Assembly (NCBI GenBank): GCA_964414715.1
Contig: CAYPXN010000040.1
Coordinates: 8,873-72,872, forward strand
From: CAYPXN01 sp964414715
GTDB taxonomy: Bacteria > UBA10199 > JADFYH01
DNA length: 64,000 nucleotides
Direction: 5' to 3'
The notes under the pieces: model-generated
The model's database searches: none
What the model was told of the DNA's origin: nothing
Seen by the model: only the letters and a program-made list of their open reading frames with translations
Shown: positions 53,584 to 62,720 of the stretch, piece after piece
Numbering within the stretch: position 1 is the stretch's first letter
Layout: every line of letters starts with the position of its first letter
Program-made: the position numbers and the translations under genes

Positions 53584-54155
53584 AGAGCATCTTCTGCTGT
53601 ACTTGAAGTTTTTGGTTTAGACTTAGCAGGAGTCGTTGGCTTTACCGCCGTTGTTTGATTTGATTTAGAAGAAGTTATTTGAGAGTTTTCCTGCGTAGAT
53701 TTTGAAGACTTTGCATTAGACCCATTGTTTTTTTCAGTGGGTTTTTCTTTTTCTTTTAACTTCTCATTTTTAGCCGCTTCTGCGTCCAACTTTTCCCGGT
53801 TATAACCTGACTTGTAACCCTTTAAAAATCCCCCCTGATATCCATTGATAAAGTTGGCCCGACTTCCATACTCATAGCGGTATTTCTTTTCCCCCATTTT
53901 ATATTCTTCATGAGAAGACGGATTTTCTTTTTTACCCACTTTTTTATCTTCTTTGCCCGCCTTGACACCTTCGTCATAACCCAGAACAAATCCTCGTTTA
54001 GCAGAAGGATCTCCCATGTAAGGCTTTCTGGTTCCTTCGGCAGCATTGGATTTGTCTGATTTTGCTGACTTTGCAGAACTATCTGCTGAAAAGAGCATAA
54101 AAGGATGGGAGAAGAATGCAACGACACAAGTCCAAAAGATTATTTTTTTCATCAT
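53580..54155 (-). CDS. Secreted Gly-Tyr repeat protein of unknown function
   Basis: 191 residues. A signal peptide ends near LFSADS. The centre has short internal repeats of G-Y-x-x-G-x-x-x-G type (GFVLGYDEGVKAGKED, then GYQGGFLKGYKSGY), similar in style to Yae1-like glycine helices. A Lys/Ser/Thr/Asn-rich low-complexity tail follows (about 125-191). Two adjacent ATGs (54155, 54152) are possible starts. Periplasmic or surface location is inferred. Confidence 0.65.
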   Translation of the reverse strand: MMKKIIFWTCVVAFFSHPFMLFSADSSAKSAKSDKSNAAEGTRKPYMGDPSAKRGFVLGYDEGVKAGKEDKKVGKKENPSSHEEYKMGEKKYRYEYGSRANFINGYQGGFLKGYKSGYNREKLDAEAAKNEKLKEKEKPTEKNNGSNAKSSKSTQENSQITSSKSNQTTAVKPTTPAKSKPKTSSTAEDAL

Positions 54156-54395
54156 ATAAAAATTTGTTAACAGAAGTGAGTTTTTTTATGGATCCCCGAT
54201 ATAAAAAGTAATAATATGTTTTTACTTTTCTCACAAGAGAAAGCAAGAAAATTACGCTTCCATTTTGGGGTCAGTTTTACTATCCCTCTCTTTTATTAAC
54301 AGATTCTGATGTCAGGGCTTGGCACCTAACATTATAAAATCTTGATAGAGGAAAGGTGATAAAGCAACCTTTTCAAAACTTAACCGATAAACTCA

Positions 54396-54417
54396 TTAAG
54401 AGGTTCACACCTCTTAA
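54396..54417 (+). promoter_or_regulatory. Hairpin before the 130-residue unknown gene
   Basis: TTAAGAGGT pairs perfectly with ACCTCTTAA across a TCAC loop. It sits immediately before an ATG at 54418 and buries the only GAGG near it, which makes the GTG at 54439 the likelier start. The rest of the 54156-54438 gap shows nothing else I can name. Confidence 0.35.
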
Positions 54418-54438
54418 ATGAAAGGAAAGGGCGTACCT

Positions 54439-54831
54439 GTGATCAATCAAATTGAACACACCAAGCTTCTTATCAACCGCATCATCAAGGATTACCAAAC
54501 AGAAGGTCCTTTACCCTCTATCAAAGACTTGAATGTCTGTCTCGAACACATGGACCCTCAAGAGCTTGCACAAGCTATCTACTGTCTTGAATATAAAGAT
54601 TATCTTAAAAACAGCCTCGAAACCCCAGTCTTCAATACAGGAAAATTTGAAAATCTCATGAATAATTCTCTCGATGTAAAAAATGACATCGAAAAGATTT
54701 TCATGGCTGTTGCAGAACACTTCCGCAGAGTTCCTTCAGAAGCAGCTCCTATGGTTGATCAAATGTTCCAATACTTTTACAAGACTTTGGTGCATCTTTC
54801 CAGCAACCGTCGCTTAACCAGTCTAAATTAA
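54439..54831 (+). CDS. Small soluble protein of unknown function
   Basis: 130 residues from a GTG at 54439, with GGAAAGG 8 nt before; an ATG 7 codons earlier is possible. Predominantly helical and acidic, with no signal or membrane segment. No motif is recognised. It converges on coaBC with only 2 bp between stops. Codon use looks like its neighbours', so it is probably a real gene of narrow distribution. Confidence 0.6.
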   Translation: MINQIEHTKLLINRIIKDYQTEGPLPSIKDLNVCLEHMDPQELAQAIYCLEYKDYLKNSLETPVFNTGKFENLMNNSLDVKNDIEKIFMAVAEHFRRVPSEAAPMVDQMFQYFYKTLVHLSSNRRLTSLN

Positions 54832-54833
54832 AA

Positions 54834-56066
54834 TTATTTTTTATTAATTTTTAAAACCTTTGAAGATGCAGGAAGCATTTCTTGCACTCGATCAAGAATG
54901 ATTCCTGCAATAGTTTTTTTGGAGGCAAGGGGAGTTTCAATCTTTTGACCGTCCTTCAGAAAAAGAGTCATCTGGTTTTCATCTGAAGCAAAGCCGATCC
55001 CGGCAGTTGAGACATCATTCGCACAGATCATGCTCAGGTTTTTGTTTTTAAGCTTCTTTAAAGCCTCATCTTCAAGCTTTTGAGTTTCAGCGGCAAAACC
55101 TACCAAAATCTGAGAGGGCTTCTTCTGTTTACCCAATTCTGCGAGGATATCCGGATTCTGAACCAGCTCGACAGTCAAATCCGCATCTTTCTTTTTTTCT
55201 TTTTGAGGGAGCACTTTTTTGGGGCGAAAGTCAGAAACGGCCGCACTCGAAATAAAAATATCAGAATTTGAAAATTCTTTCAAAACAGCTTCTTTCATTT
55301 CCAAAGCTGTCTTTACTTTCAAGAGTTTAATTCCTGGAGGAGGTGTTAAATACGTAGGTCCAGACACTAAAATAACCTCGGCACCTCGTTTGCGGGCTTC
55401 TTCAGCCAAAGCATAACCCATTTTACCCGTCGAAGGATTCGAAATGTAACGAACCGGATCGATCGCTTCCCAAGTAGGGCCTGCTGTAATCAAAACTTTC
55501 TTACCCTGAAGAGGGCTTTCTTTAAAATGAATCAAAACTTCCCGGACAATCTCCTCAACTTCTGGGAGACGGCCGGTACCTTCCCAACCACAAGCCAATG
55601 AGCCTGATGCAGGCGAAATCACCTGATGCCCACGTTCCTGCAAAATTTTCACATTACTTTGTGTGGCAGGATGCTTCCACATATTCACATTCATCGAAGG
55701 ACAAATCATAATCGGTGAGCGAGTTGCACAGAGAAGGGTAGTTAAAAGGTCATCACAGTTCCCTTGAACCATCTTTGCCATCAAGTCTGCTGTTGCCGGG
55801 GCAAGAATGATCAAATCAGGCATGTCTGCCAATTGAATATGACTAATTTTGGATTCCTGTTCCAAATCAAAGAGGTCAATATGGACCTCATGACCCGAAA
55901 GAACTTGGAGAGTAAAAGGAGTAATAAATTGGGTAGCAGCCTTGGTCATTACCACATAAACATCCGCGCCTTGATCCTGAAGGCGACGTACAAGATCGCA
56001 TGATTTGTAAGCAGCAATTCCACCTGAGACACCCAAGAGTATCTTTTTATCTGAAAGAGGGAGCAT
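54834..56066 (-). CDS. coaBC: Phosphopantothenoylcysteine synthetase/decarboxylase
   Basis: 410 residues: a CoaC flavoprotein half (VSGGIAAYKSCDLVRRL, the active-site Cys region CPSMNVNMW) and a CoaB half (ITAGPTWEAIDPVRYISNPS, SGKMGYALA-type loop, SAAVSDFRP). The two halves perform consecutive steps of coenzyme A synthesis: ligation of Cys to phosphopantothenate and FMN-dependent decarboxylation. Full length. Divergent from shc across a 212-bp region with a large inverted repeat. Confidence 0.96.
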   Translation of the reverse strand: MLPLSDKKILLGVSGGIAAYKSCDLVRRLQDQGADVYVVMTKAATQFITPFTLQVLSGHEVHIDLFDLEQESKISHIQLADMPDLIILAPATADLMAKMVQGNCDDLLTTLLCATRSPIMICPSMNVNMWKHPATQSNVKILQERGHQVISPASGSLACGWEGTGRLPEVEEIVREVLIHFKESPLQGKKVLITAGPTWEAIDPVRYISNPSTGKMGYALAEEARKRGAEVILVSGPTYLTPPPGIKLLKVKTALEMKEAVLKEFSNSDIFISSAAVSDFRPKKVLPQKEKKKDADLTVELVQNPDILAELGKQKKPSQILVGFAAETQKLEDEALKKLKNKNLSMICANDVSTAGIGFASDENQMTLFLKDGQKIETPLASKKTIAGIILDRVQEMLPASSKVLKINKK

Positions 56067-56136
56067 AGATCTCTAATGTAAATGATAGGATGGGCATAAG
56101 GCAATGACAGATATTTGGATGTGTTGTGCTGGCTGA

Positions 56137-56179
56137 ATATTATGTTATATTTTGCAATTAGCAAAATATAACATAATAT
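56137..56179. repeat. Perfect 19-bp inverted repeat, AT-rich
   Basis: 56137-56155 and 56161-56179 are exact reverse complements with a 5-nt spacer (AATTA). It lies between divergent coaBC and shc, so it does not terminate either gene. It ends about 30 bp before the shc -35 box. It may be an operator, a structured RNA edge or a remnant of a small mobile repeat. Confidence 0.85.
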
Positions 56180-56209
56180 ATCTTATACGACATTATATAA
56201 AAGGTCAGC

Positions 56210-56237
56210 TTGACACTTGTAAGGCCCAGACTATATT
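56210..56237 (+). promoter_or_regulatory. Sigma70-type promoter of shc
   Basis: TTGACA (56210-56215), a 16-bp spacer and TATATT (56232-56237), about 40 bp before the shc start. AAGGAG (56269-56274) follows as SD, only 4 nt from the ATG. Confidence 0.7.
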
Positions 56238-56278
56238 CCTTTTCATTCTACTCAATTTAAAAGCCCTTAAGGAGTTCT

Positions 56279-58333
56279 ATGCTGAGTGACGCTGCCCAGA
56301 ATATCAGTTCCCTACGTAGTCCCGAAAACCTACTACTTCGGGTCGATCATGCTATTCACAAATCCCAGAATTTAATCCTTTCCCAACAATTCAAGGAAGG
56401 CTTTTGGTGGTATACCCTGGAGGCAAATGAATCCATTTGCGCAGAATACATCATGATGCTCCATATATTGGATATCGTCAAAGATCATAAAAAAATTCAG
56501 GAAGGTCTTTTAAAACGCATTCTTAAAAAACAACAAGCGGACGGATCCTGGTTGCTCTTTCACGAAGGTCCTGGAGATATTTCTACCACGGTGGAATGTT
56601 ACTTCGCCTTAAAACTTGCCGGGCACTCCATTCAAGAACCTTACATGCTTAAAGCCAAGGACTTCATCCTAAAACATGGAGGCATCACCCAAACCCGCGT
56701 GTTTACCAAAATTCATCTGGCTCTTTTCGGAATCGTTCCCTGGAGCGCCTGCCCGGTAATGCCAATTAGTTTTGTTTTATTTCCCGACTGGCTTCCCTTG
56801 AACATTTATGAATTTTCAAGTTGGGCCCGAGCCTGCATTGTACCTTTACTTGTGGTTCTCGAGAAAAAACCTCTGTACAAATTACCACTCGCAAACCTTG
56901 AAGAGCTCTTTGTTGAAAAACCTGAAAAACGCGATTATTCCTACAAAACCAGCAAAGGTTTCTTTTCTCTGGAAAACCTCTTTATCCAACTCAATAAAAT
57001 TTTAAAAATCGCAGTTCCACTAATCCCTTCCTCAAATCCCATTACCTCCAAAGCTCTCTCAAAAGCTGGAAAATGGATTGAGGAACATATTCAAAAAACT
57101 GAGGATATATACCCTGCCCTTGCCTACTCTTTGCTTGCCATGACTCTATTGGGCAAAAAAATCTCCGACCCACTTCCCCAAAAATGTTTGAAAGGTTTAC
57201 AACTTTTTCAACAATACTGTATTGAAGATCTCCCTGAAATTCCCAGCACTCTTTATACAAAAGACAAAAAAATCAAGGCTCCCGATCATTACCTCATTCC
57301 CGAAGAACAGGCTCAATACATACACCAACAATGCTGCATTTCACCGGTATGGGATACCCCCTGGACTTCTATTGCTCTTTTGGAATCCGGTCTTGCCAAC
57401 AATCACCCCGCTCTTCTCAAGGCTGCTCGCTGGCTCATCTCCAAGCAAATCATGGACACCAAAGGTGATTGGAATATCAAAAACAAAAAAACTCAAGCAG
57501 GCGGTTGGTCTTTCGAATTTGAAAATGATTATTTTCCTGATGTCGACGATAGCATCGAAGTCCTTCATTTACTTTTCAAAGTGGACTTGCCTCGTCAAGA
57601 AATGATGGAGTCATTCCAACGCGGTTTGGATTGGAGTCTCTCCATGCAATCTAAAAATGGAGGCTGGGCCGCTTTTGATGTAGACAATACAGCACAATGG
57701 GTAAACAAAATTCCTTTTTCAGATCATGGTGCCTGCCTGGACCCTCCTACTCCAGACATCACTGGCAGAATGTTGGAACTTCTTGCTCTCATTGGACACT
57801 CCAAAGACTACCCTCCTTGCGAAAAAGCTCTTCAATTTATATTCAAGCATCAGGAAAAAAATGGTTCCTGGGAAGGACGCTGGGGTGTGAATTACATCTA
57901 TGGTACTTGGTGTGTGCTTCAAGGTTTACATCAAATGGGAATTTCCAATAACGACACTCGTATACGAAAAGCTGCTAAATGGTTGAAGTCCGTTCAAAAT
58001 GAGGATGGAGGCTGGTCAGAATCCTGTAATAGTTATATCCAGAAAAAACATGTCCCCCTGAAAGAATCCACTGCCTCCCAAACTGCCTGGGCTCTCATGG
58101 GGCTCATTGCTGCCGGAGAACATGATTCTGAAGAGGTTCATAAGGGCATTGAATATCTTTTAAAACAACAAGCGGCATTCGGTGGATGGAATGAAGAAGC
58201 TTATACTGGAACGGGTTTCCCTGGACATTTCTATATTCGTTATCACGGTTACAGACATTATTTCCCTTTATTGGCTTTGGGGAAATTTAAAAATGCCTAT
58301 CAACTAAAAAACAAGACTTCTGCTGCCTTTTAA
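56279..58333 (+). CDS. shc: Squalene-hopene cyclase
   Basis: 684 residues. It folds squalene into hopene, the first committed hopanoid step. The acid motif is DVDD in FPDVDDSIEVLHLL. At least four QW repeats (QxxxGSW/GGW) are seen: QQADGSW, QSKNGGW, QEKNGSW and QNEDGGW, and the end motif TGFPGHFYIRYHGYRHYFP is characteristic. Membrane-associated, monotopic. No other hopanoid genes (hpn cluster) are adjacent in this window. Confidence 0.96.
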   Translation: MLSDAAQNISSLRSPENLLLRVDHAIHKSQNLILSQQFKEGFWWYTLEANESICAEYIMMLHILDIVKDHKKIQEGLLKRILKKQQADGSWLLFHEGPGDISTTVECYFALKLAGHSIQEPYMLKAKDFILKHGGITQTRVFTKIHLALFGIVPWSACPVMPISFVLFPDWLPLNIYEFSSWARACIVPLLVVLEKKPLYKLPLANLEELFVEKPEKRDYSYKTSKGFFSLENLFIQLNKILKIAVPLIPSSNPITSKALSKAGKWIEEHIQKTEDIYPALAYSLLAMTLLGKKISDPLPQKCLKGLQLFQQYCIEDLPEIPSTLYTKDKKIKAPDHYLIPEEQAQYIHQQCCISPVWDTPWTSIALLESGLANNHPALLKAARWLISKQIMDTKGDWNIKNKKTQAGGWSFEFENDYFPDVDDSIEVLHLLFKVDLPRQEMMESFQRGLDWSLSMQSKNGGWAAFDVDNTAQWVNKIPFSDHGACLDPPTPDITGRMLELLALIGHSKDYPPCEKALQFIFKHQEKNGSWEGRWGVNYIYGTWCVLQGLHQMGISNNDTRIRKAAKWLKSVQNEDGGWSESCNSYIQKKHVPLKESTASQTAWALMGLIAAGEHDSEEVHKGIEYLLKQQAAFGGWNEEAYTGTGFPGHFYIRYHGYRHYFPLLALGKFKNAYQLKNKTSAAF

Positions 58334-58371
58334 CTTTCAATAAATAGTTTGGAGTTAAAAACGTTGGATTT

Positions 58372-58749
58372 TTATTGGTCTTTTTCCCGAACATTCACAT
58401 TCACTTCGTGTGAGGTCGCCTTACCTTTGGGAGTAAAAGAAAATTTTGCATCGATGTGAATTTGCAATCGACTCAAAGCTTTCACAATTTCTTCATGGAC
58501 GTTGATCTTGGAAAAAAAATTTGAAAACTCACTCGCCAAAACAGCCATCATGTCATCTTTTTGTTTTTTAGCCTGGTCTACCACATAACCCATGGCATCT
58601 TTGGGAAGCTTCAAATCTCCCAAGGTAGAACGAATCGACTCTTCCGTCATAAAAATGGCTCCGATACCCGTCAAAAGCAGCTTACGAGCCATATCTGTCA
58701 GAAGGCCCCCCTTCCCCTCTTTCGTTTCTTTTTTTTCTTTATTAGCCAT
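58372..58749 (-). CDS. Phasin-like/PHA granule-associated type small protein
   Basis: 125 residues: a basic/Lys-rich N-terminus, then an amphipathic helical middle (RKLLLTGIGAIFMTEESIRS, DAMGYVVDQAKKQKDD) of the kind seen in PhaF/PhaI-like phasins, then a beta-like charged end. It overlaps the SRPBCC gene by 8 nt. A granule or membrane-surface role is inferred from helix pattern only; no PHA synthase gene is in the window. Confidence 0.55.
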   Translation of the reverse strand: MANKEKKETKEGKGGLLTDMARKLLLTGIGAIFMTEESIRSTLGDLKLPKDAMGYVVDQAKKQKDDMMAVLASEFSNFFSKINVHEEIVKALSRLQIHIDAKFSFTPKGKATSHEVNVNVREKDQ

Positions 58750-59167
58750 GCTCGATTCGTTTTTTAAACTCCTTCATCATGACAGGCAAATTCTTGCCAA
58801 TCAAAACTGAAGAAATCGATTTGGGCACCAAAAGACCAAAACCCACCTCAATTTCATAGGTAGCTTCTGTAATCCCTTTTTTACTTTCTTCCAATTTCCA
58901 AGAACCTTTATTCGATTTCATAAAATCCCCTTCTACCAAAGTCCAATGAAGCCCATGAGGGGGATCTAAAGTGATATCGAGAGTGTAATGGATTGTTTTG
59001 ATCATATCCATCTCAAATTCAACCTGAACTTTTTTTCCGCTTTTTTTGAGAATCTTTGCCCCTTTACTGCCCGTCAAAAACTCATGATAACTCTCAAAGT
59101 CTGAAATCACTTCATATACTTTTTTAAGTGGGGCTTTAATTTCAATAGAAGTCGACGTTGCTGACAT
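58742..59167 (-). CDS. SRPBCC (START/polyketide cyclase-like) lipid-binding protein
   Basis: 141 residues. IKAPLKKVYEVISDFESYHEFL is the standard opening of coenzyme-Q-binding/polyketide-cyclase-like SRPBCC domains, and a long amphipathic C-terminal helix closes the pocket. These proteins bind hydrophobic ligands; which one is unknown. GGAGAG lies 7 nt before the ATG. It follows glpX by 33 bp and probably shares its transcript. Confidence 0.88.
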   Translation of the reverse strand: MSATSTSIEIKAPLKKVYEVISDFESYHEFLTGSKGAKILKKSGKKVQVEFEMDMIKTIHYTLDITLDPPHGLHWTLVEGDFMKSNKGSWKLEESKKGITEATYEIEVGFGLLVPKSISSVLIGKNLPVMMKEFKKRIEHG

Positions 59168-59200
59168 ATCTTTGCTCTCTCCAATAAATTTTAATGAATT

Positions 59201-60154
59201 TTAGTAAACTGGCTTTGTTTTGAAATGATGGGTGGCATGAATAAAACGAATGGTTTTTGTTTTGGATCGCATCACGATGGAATGGGTTTCTGCACCTCCT
59301 CCATAAAAACGTACCCCTTGGAGAAAATCGCCTGTGGTCACACCGGTAGCCGCAAACATCACATCGCCTTTAGCCAAATCTTCAATACCAAAAATCTGAT
59401 CCAGATTTTTGATTCCCATTTTTTTCGCGCGTTCTTTTTCTTCCTCATTGCGGAACTTTAAACGCCCCTGCATATCCCCATCCACACAACGCAATGCTGC
59501 AGCAGCCAAAACTCCTTCCGGAGCCCCACCAATACCAAAGAGAATATCCACTCCCGTTTCGGGTTTGCAGGTTGCAATGGCTGCCGAAACATCTCCATCC
59601 GGAATCAACTTGATACGCGCACCCGCTTTACGAACTTCTTTAATCAATTCTTCATGACGGGGACGATCCAAAATAATCGCCGTAAGGTCCGATACATTAC
59701 ACTCTTTTGCTTTAGCTAATGACTCTAAATTCCAGGTGGGAGATTTTGTAATATCAATCTTTCCCTTGCCCGCAGGTCCTACTGCCACTTTTTCCATATA
59801 GGTATCAGGGGCATGAAGAAAATTTCCATGTTCGGCAATTGCAATCACCGCCAAGGCATTGGGAGCACCTTGAGCGCACAAATTCGTACCTTCCAGGGGA
59901 TCTAAAGCTATATCTACTTTATACCCATTCCCCTTCCCTACTTTTTCCCCGATATAGAGCATCGGGGCTTCATCCCTCTCCCCTTCTCCAATTACTACCG
60001 TTCCTTCAAAAGGGATGGAATTCAAGGCACGTCGCATGGCATCTACTGCAGCTTGATCTGCCGCATGATTATCGCCACGACCCATCAAACGGGCGCACTC
60101 CAAAGCTGCAGACTCCGTAACACGAACCATCTCAAGAGCTAGATTTCTATCCAT
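59201..60154 (-). CDS. glpX: Fructose-1,6-bisphosphatase, class II
   Basis: 317 residues. GRGDNHAADQAAVDAMR, GEGERDEAPMLYIGEKVG, DPLEGTNLCAQG, ILFGIGGAPEGVLAAAAL and FAATGVTTGDFL are diagnostic of GlpX, with the lithium-sensitive phosphatase Asp/Glu metal sites. It runs gluconeogenesis. GAGAG precedes the start. The leader contains a large imperfect inverted repeat. Confidence 0.96.
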   Translation of the reverse strand: MDRNLALEMVRVTESAALECARLMGRGDNHAADQAAVDAMRRALNSIPFEGTVVIGEGERDEAPMLYIGEKVGKGNGYKVDIALDPLEGTNLCAQGAPNALAVIAIAEHGNFLHAPDTYMEKVAVGPAGKGKIDITKSPTWNLESLAKAKECNVSDLTAIILDRPRHEELIKEVRKAGARIKLIPDGDVSAAIATCKPETGVDILFGIGGAPEGVLAAAALRCVDGDMQGRLKFRNEEEKERAKKMGIKNLDQIFGIEDLAKGDVMFAATGVTTGDFLQGVRFYGGGAETHSIVMRSKTKTIRFIHATHHFKTKPVY

Positions 60155-60176
60155 ACATTTTCTCTCATAAAATAAG

Positions 60177-60273
60177 CAGGATGATTTTGAAAAACTTTCA
60201 GCCGTAATATTCAGATCTCAACACCCAACAAAAACATCAAAGGAGGATCTGAAAGTTTTGAGAAATTATCCTG
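60177..60273 (-). promoter_or_regulatory. Long imperfect inverted repeat in the thrC-glpX gap
   Basis: 60177-60201 and 60249-60273 are 25-nt arms, about 20 of 25 positions complementary, with a 47-nt loop. Transcribed from the minus strand it would fold just before glpX; the sequence after the second arm (TTATTTTATG) is T-rich but not a clean T-run, so it could be a weak terminator/attenuator or a leader structure. Confidence 0.5.
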
Positions 60274-60291
60274 ATTGTTTCTTTTGAAGAT

Positions 60292-61341
60292 TTACAATTT
60301 GAGTGCTTGCCTGAGTTCTTCGGTATTCGCATTAATCACGGTGGGCTGAGGCGACACCCGAATTGCATTGTCAGGATCCTTTAACCCATGTCCTGTTAAT
60401 GTGCAAACTAATATGTCACCGCTTTTGAAGAATTTTTTCTTCGCTAATTTCAAAGCACCTGCCACCGAAGCCGCAGAAGCAGGCTCGCAGAAATAACCTT
60501 CAGATCGCGCAATCCATTGGTAAGCTTCCAGAATTTCTTCATCGGTCACACTATCAATCAAACCTTTTGATTCAGACAAGGCCGCCAAAGCACCGTCTTT
60601 GTTTGCAGGATTTCCAATTCGAATTGCAGTCGCAATGGTTTCAGGATTCTTTACTGTTTGGCCCAAAACGAGAGGAGCCGCACCTGCCGCCTGAAAGCCG
60701 AGCATCGCTGGTAAACGTGTAGAATTTTTAGCATCCAGATAATCTTTATAACCCGCCCAGTAAGCAGTAATATTCCCTGCATTTCCCACCGGAAGTGCAT
60801 GATAGGTAGGAGCATCTCCCAGAGCTTCCACCACTTCATAGGCCGCAGATTTTTGACCAATCAATCGATAAGGATTTACGGAATTCACAAGGGTAATTTT
60901 TCCACCCTGTGCAATTTCTTTCACCATCTTGAGTGCATCGTCAAAATTTCCTTTTACCTGAAAAACTTTTGCTCCATGCATCATCGCTTGAGAAAGCTTT
61001 CCCAGGGCAATTTTACCTTCAGGAATCAAAACCGCAGCTTCAATTCCCGCACGTGCAGCATAGGCAGCTGCCGCAGCAGAAGTATTTCCCGTTGAGGCAC
61101 AAATAATCGCTTTGGATGAAGATTCAAGAGCCTTCGAAACCGCGTATGTCATTCCTCGATCTTTGAAAGATCCCGTGGGATTCAAACCTTCCAACTTCAG
61201 AAACACTTTCATGCCCGGAGCCAACTCTTTGGCGATTTTAGGAGCTTCCAACAAAGGAGTATTTCCTTCATCCAAACTCACAATAGAATCTTCCCGAACA
61301 GGAAGGTATTTTTTATATTTATGAATAATTCCACGATACAT
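60292..61341 (-). CDS. thrC: Threonine synthase
   Basis: 349 residues, the short bacterial PLP fold type II form. LDEGNTPLLEAPKIA, PTGSFKDRGM (Lys that binds PLP), ICASTGNTSAAAAAYAARAG and PVGNAGNITAYW are all present. It converts O-phosphohomoserine to threonine. It starts 2 bp after the hom stop. The phosphohomoserine source may be ThrH, since no thrB is present beside hom. Confidence 0.96.
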   Translation of the reverse strand: MYRGIIHKYKKYLPVREDSIVSLDEGNTPLLEAPKIAKELAPGMKVFLKLEGLNPTGSFKDRGMTYAVSKALESSSKAIICASTGNTSAAAAAYAARAGIEAAVLIPEGKIALGKLSQAMMHGAKVFQVKGNFDDALKMVKEIAQGGKITLVNSVNPYRLIGQKSAAYEVVEALGDAPTYHALPVGNAGNITAYWAGYKDYLDAKNSTRLPAMLGFQAAGAAPLVLGQTVKNPETIATAIRIGNPANKDGALAALSESKGLIDSVTDEEILEAYQWIARSEGYFCEPASAASVAGALKLAKKKFFKSGDILVCTLTGHGLKDPDNAIRVSPQPTVINANTEELRQALKL

Positions 61342-61343
61342 TT

Positions 61344-62654
61344 TTAACTCTCAACTCGGATATAATTTGTTTTTGCCTTAATCACATTCAATCGATCAAT
61401 TTTTTGTAATGCTTTTCTCACATCACTCTCTTTTGCTCGATGTGTAAATATTACAATCGGAACTACCTTGCCTTCATCTTGAACATGTTGATAGACGGAA
61501 GAAATGCTAATTTTGTGTTGACTCAAAAGGCTGGTAATTTTTGCCAAAACTCCCGGCACATCCAAAGCTGAAAAACTCAAATAATATTCTGATTCCAAAT
61601 CCGTTATATTCTGAATTTTTGCTTCCTTAATTTCCTGGGAAATAAACCCTAAAGGCGGAACGGCGGGAAGATTCTTATAACGAATATGACGGGCAATTTC
61701 GATAATATCTCCTACCACCGCTGAAGCAGTCGGTTTTTTACCAGCGCCACGCCCATACAACAACCCCGGTCCCACAGAATCTCCCTCTACTAACACGGCA
61801 TTAAAAGCATCACCCACCGAAGCGAGAGGATTGTTTTGCGAAATCATGCAAGGATGAACCCTAGCTTCAATTTTATCTTTTTTCTTTTTGGCTATTGCCA
61901 ACAACTTGATCACATATCCAAAACGTTTGCCGCATTGAATATCCAAAGGAGTAATTTTTCGAATTCCTTCGACATAAATTTCCTTAAAGGGAACCTGAAC
62001 TCCATAGGCAATCGAAATCAAAATTGAAAGTTTGTGAGCAGCATCGATTCCGTCTACATCGAAACTTGGATCTTTTTCTGCGTAACCCAAATGCTGAGCT
62101 TGTTTCAAAACGGATGAAAAATCACTCCCTTTTTCCGACATTTCGCTCAAGATATAATTGCAAGTCCCATTAATAATGCCTCTCACAGATTGAATTTCAT
62201 TCGCAGCATAGCCTTCTCTCAAGGAACGCAGAATGGGAATTCCTCCACCCACGGAAGCTTCAAAACAGATATTTCGATTATTTTTTGCAGCAAGATTAAA
62301 TATTTCTTTTCCCTTAAGAGCCAGAAGAGCTTTATTGGCGGTTACAACATGCTTGCCATTTTTGAGTGCTGCCAAAATTACTTCCTTGGCAACCTGGGTT
62401 CCCCCAATGAGTTCCACCACAATCTGAATTTCAGGATCGTAAACAATATCTTTCCAGGATTTCACCTTTTGTTTCGAAGAAAGGCCGAGAGACTTTGCAT
62501 TTTTAAAACGACGATCTGCCACTTTGGAAAGAATTAATTTACAACCGATTCTCTTGGAAATCAGTGAAGCTTGTTTCAAAAGAATTTCAGCGGTTCCACT
62601 TCCCACAGTTCCCAATCCGACAATCCCAACTTTTACTTCACTCTTATTGTTCAT
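61344..62654 (-). CDS. hom: Homoserine dehydrogenase with ACT domain
   Basis: 436 residues. NAD(P) loop VGIVGLGTVGSGTAEIL, VVTANKALLA, the catalytic region GGGIPILRSL, GIINGTCNYIL and YAEKDPSFDVDGIDAAHKL (Lys and Asp), and a C-terminal ACT domain (SFSALDVPGVLAKI) probably for threonine feedback. It reduces aspartate semialdehyde to homoserine. 66 bp after the aminotransferase. Confidence 0.96.
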   Translation of the reverse strand: MNNKSEVKVGIVGLGTVGSGTAEILLKQASLISKRIGCKLILSKVADRRFKNAKSLGLSSKQKVKSWKDIVYDPEIQIVVELIGGTQVAKEVILAALKNGKHVVTANKALLALKGKEIFNLAAKNNRNICFEASVGGGIPILRSLREGYAANEIQSVRGIINGTCNYILSEMSEKGSDFSSVLKQAQHLGYAEKDPSFDVDGIDAAHKLSILISIAYGVQVPFKEIYVEGIRKITPLDIQCGKRFGYVIKLLAIAKKKKDKIEARVHPCMISQNNPLASVGDAFNAVLVEGDSVGPGLLYGRGAGKKPTASAVVGDIIEIARHIRYKNLPAVPPLGFISQEIKEAKIQNITDLESEYYLSFSALDVPGVLAKITSLLSQHKISISSVYQHVQDEGKVVPIVIFTHRAKESDVRKALQKIDRLNVIKAKTNYIRVES

Positions 62655-62720
62655 ATGTTCTTACTCAAAATGACATCTGATTTATACCTACAAAAACCCG
62701 TACCTATGGGTGCGAGAATT

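Noticed and set aside
54319..54340. TGGCAC as a sigma54 -24 element
   Set aside because: The required GC of the -12 element is absent at the right spacing.
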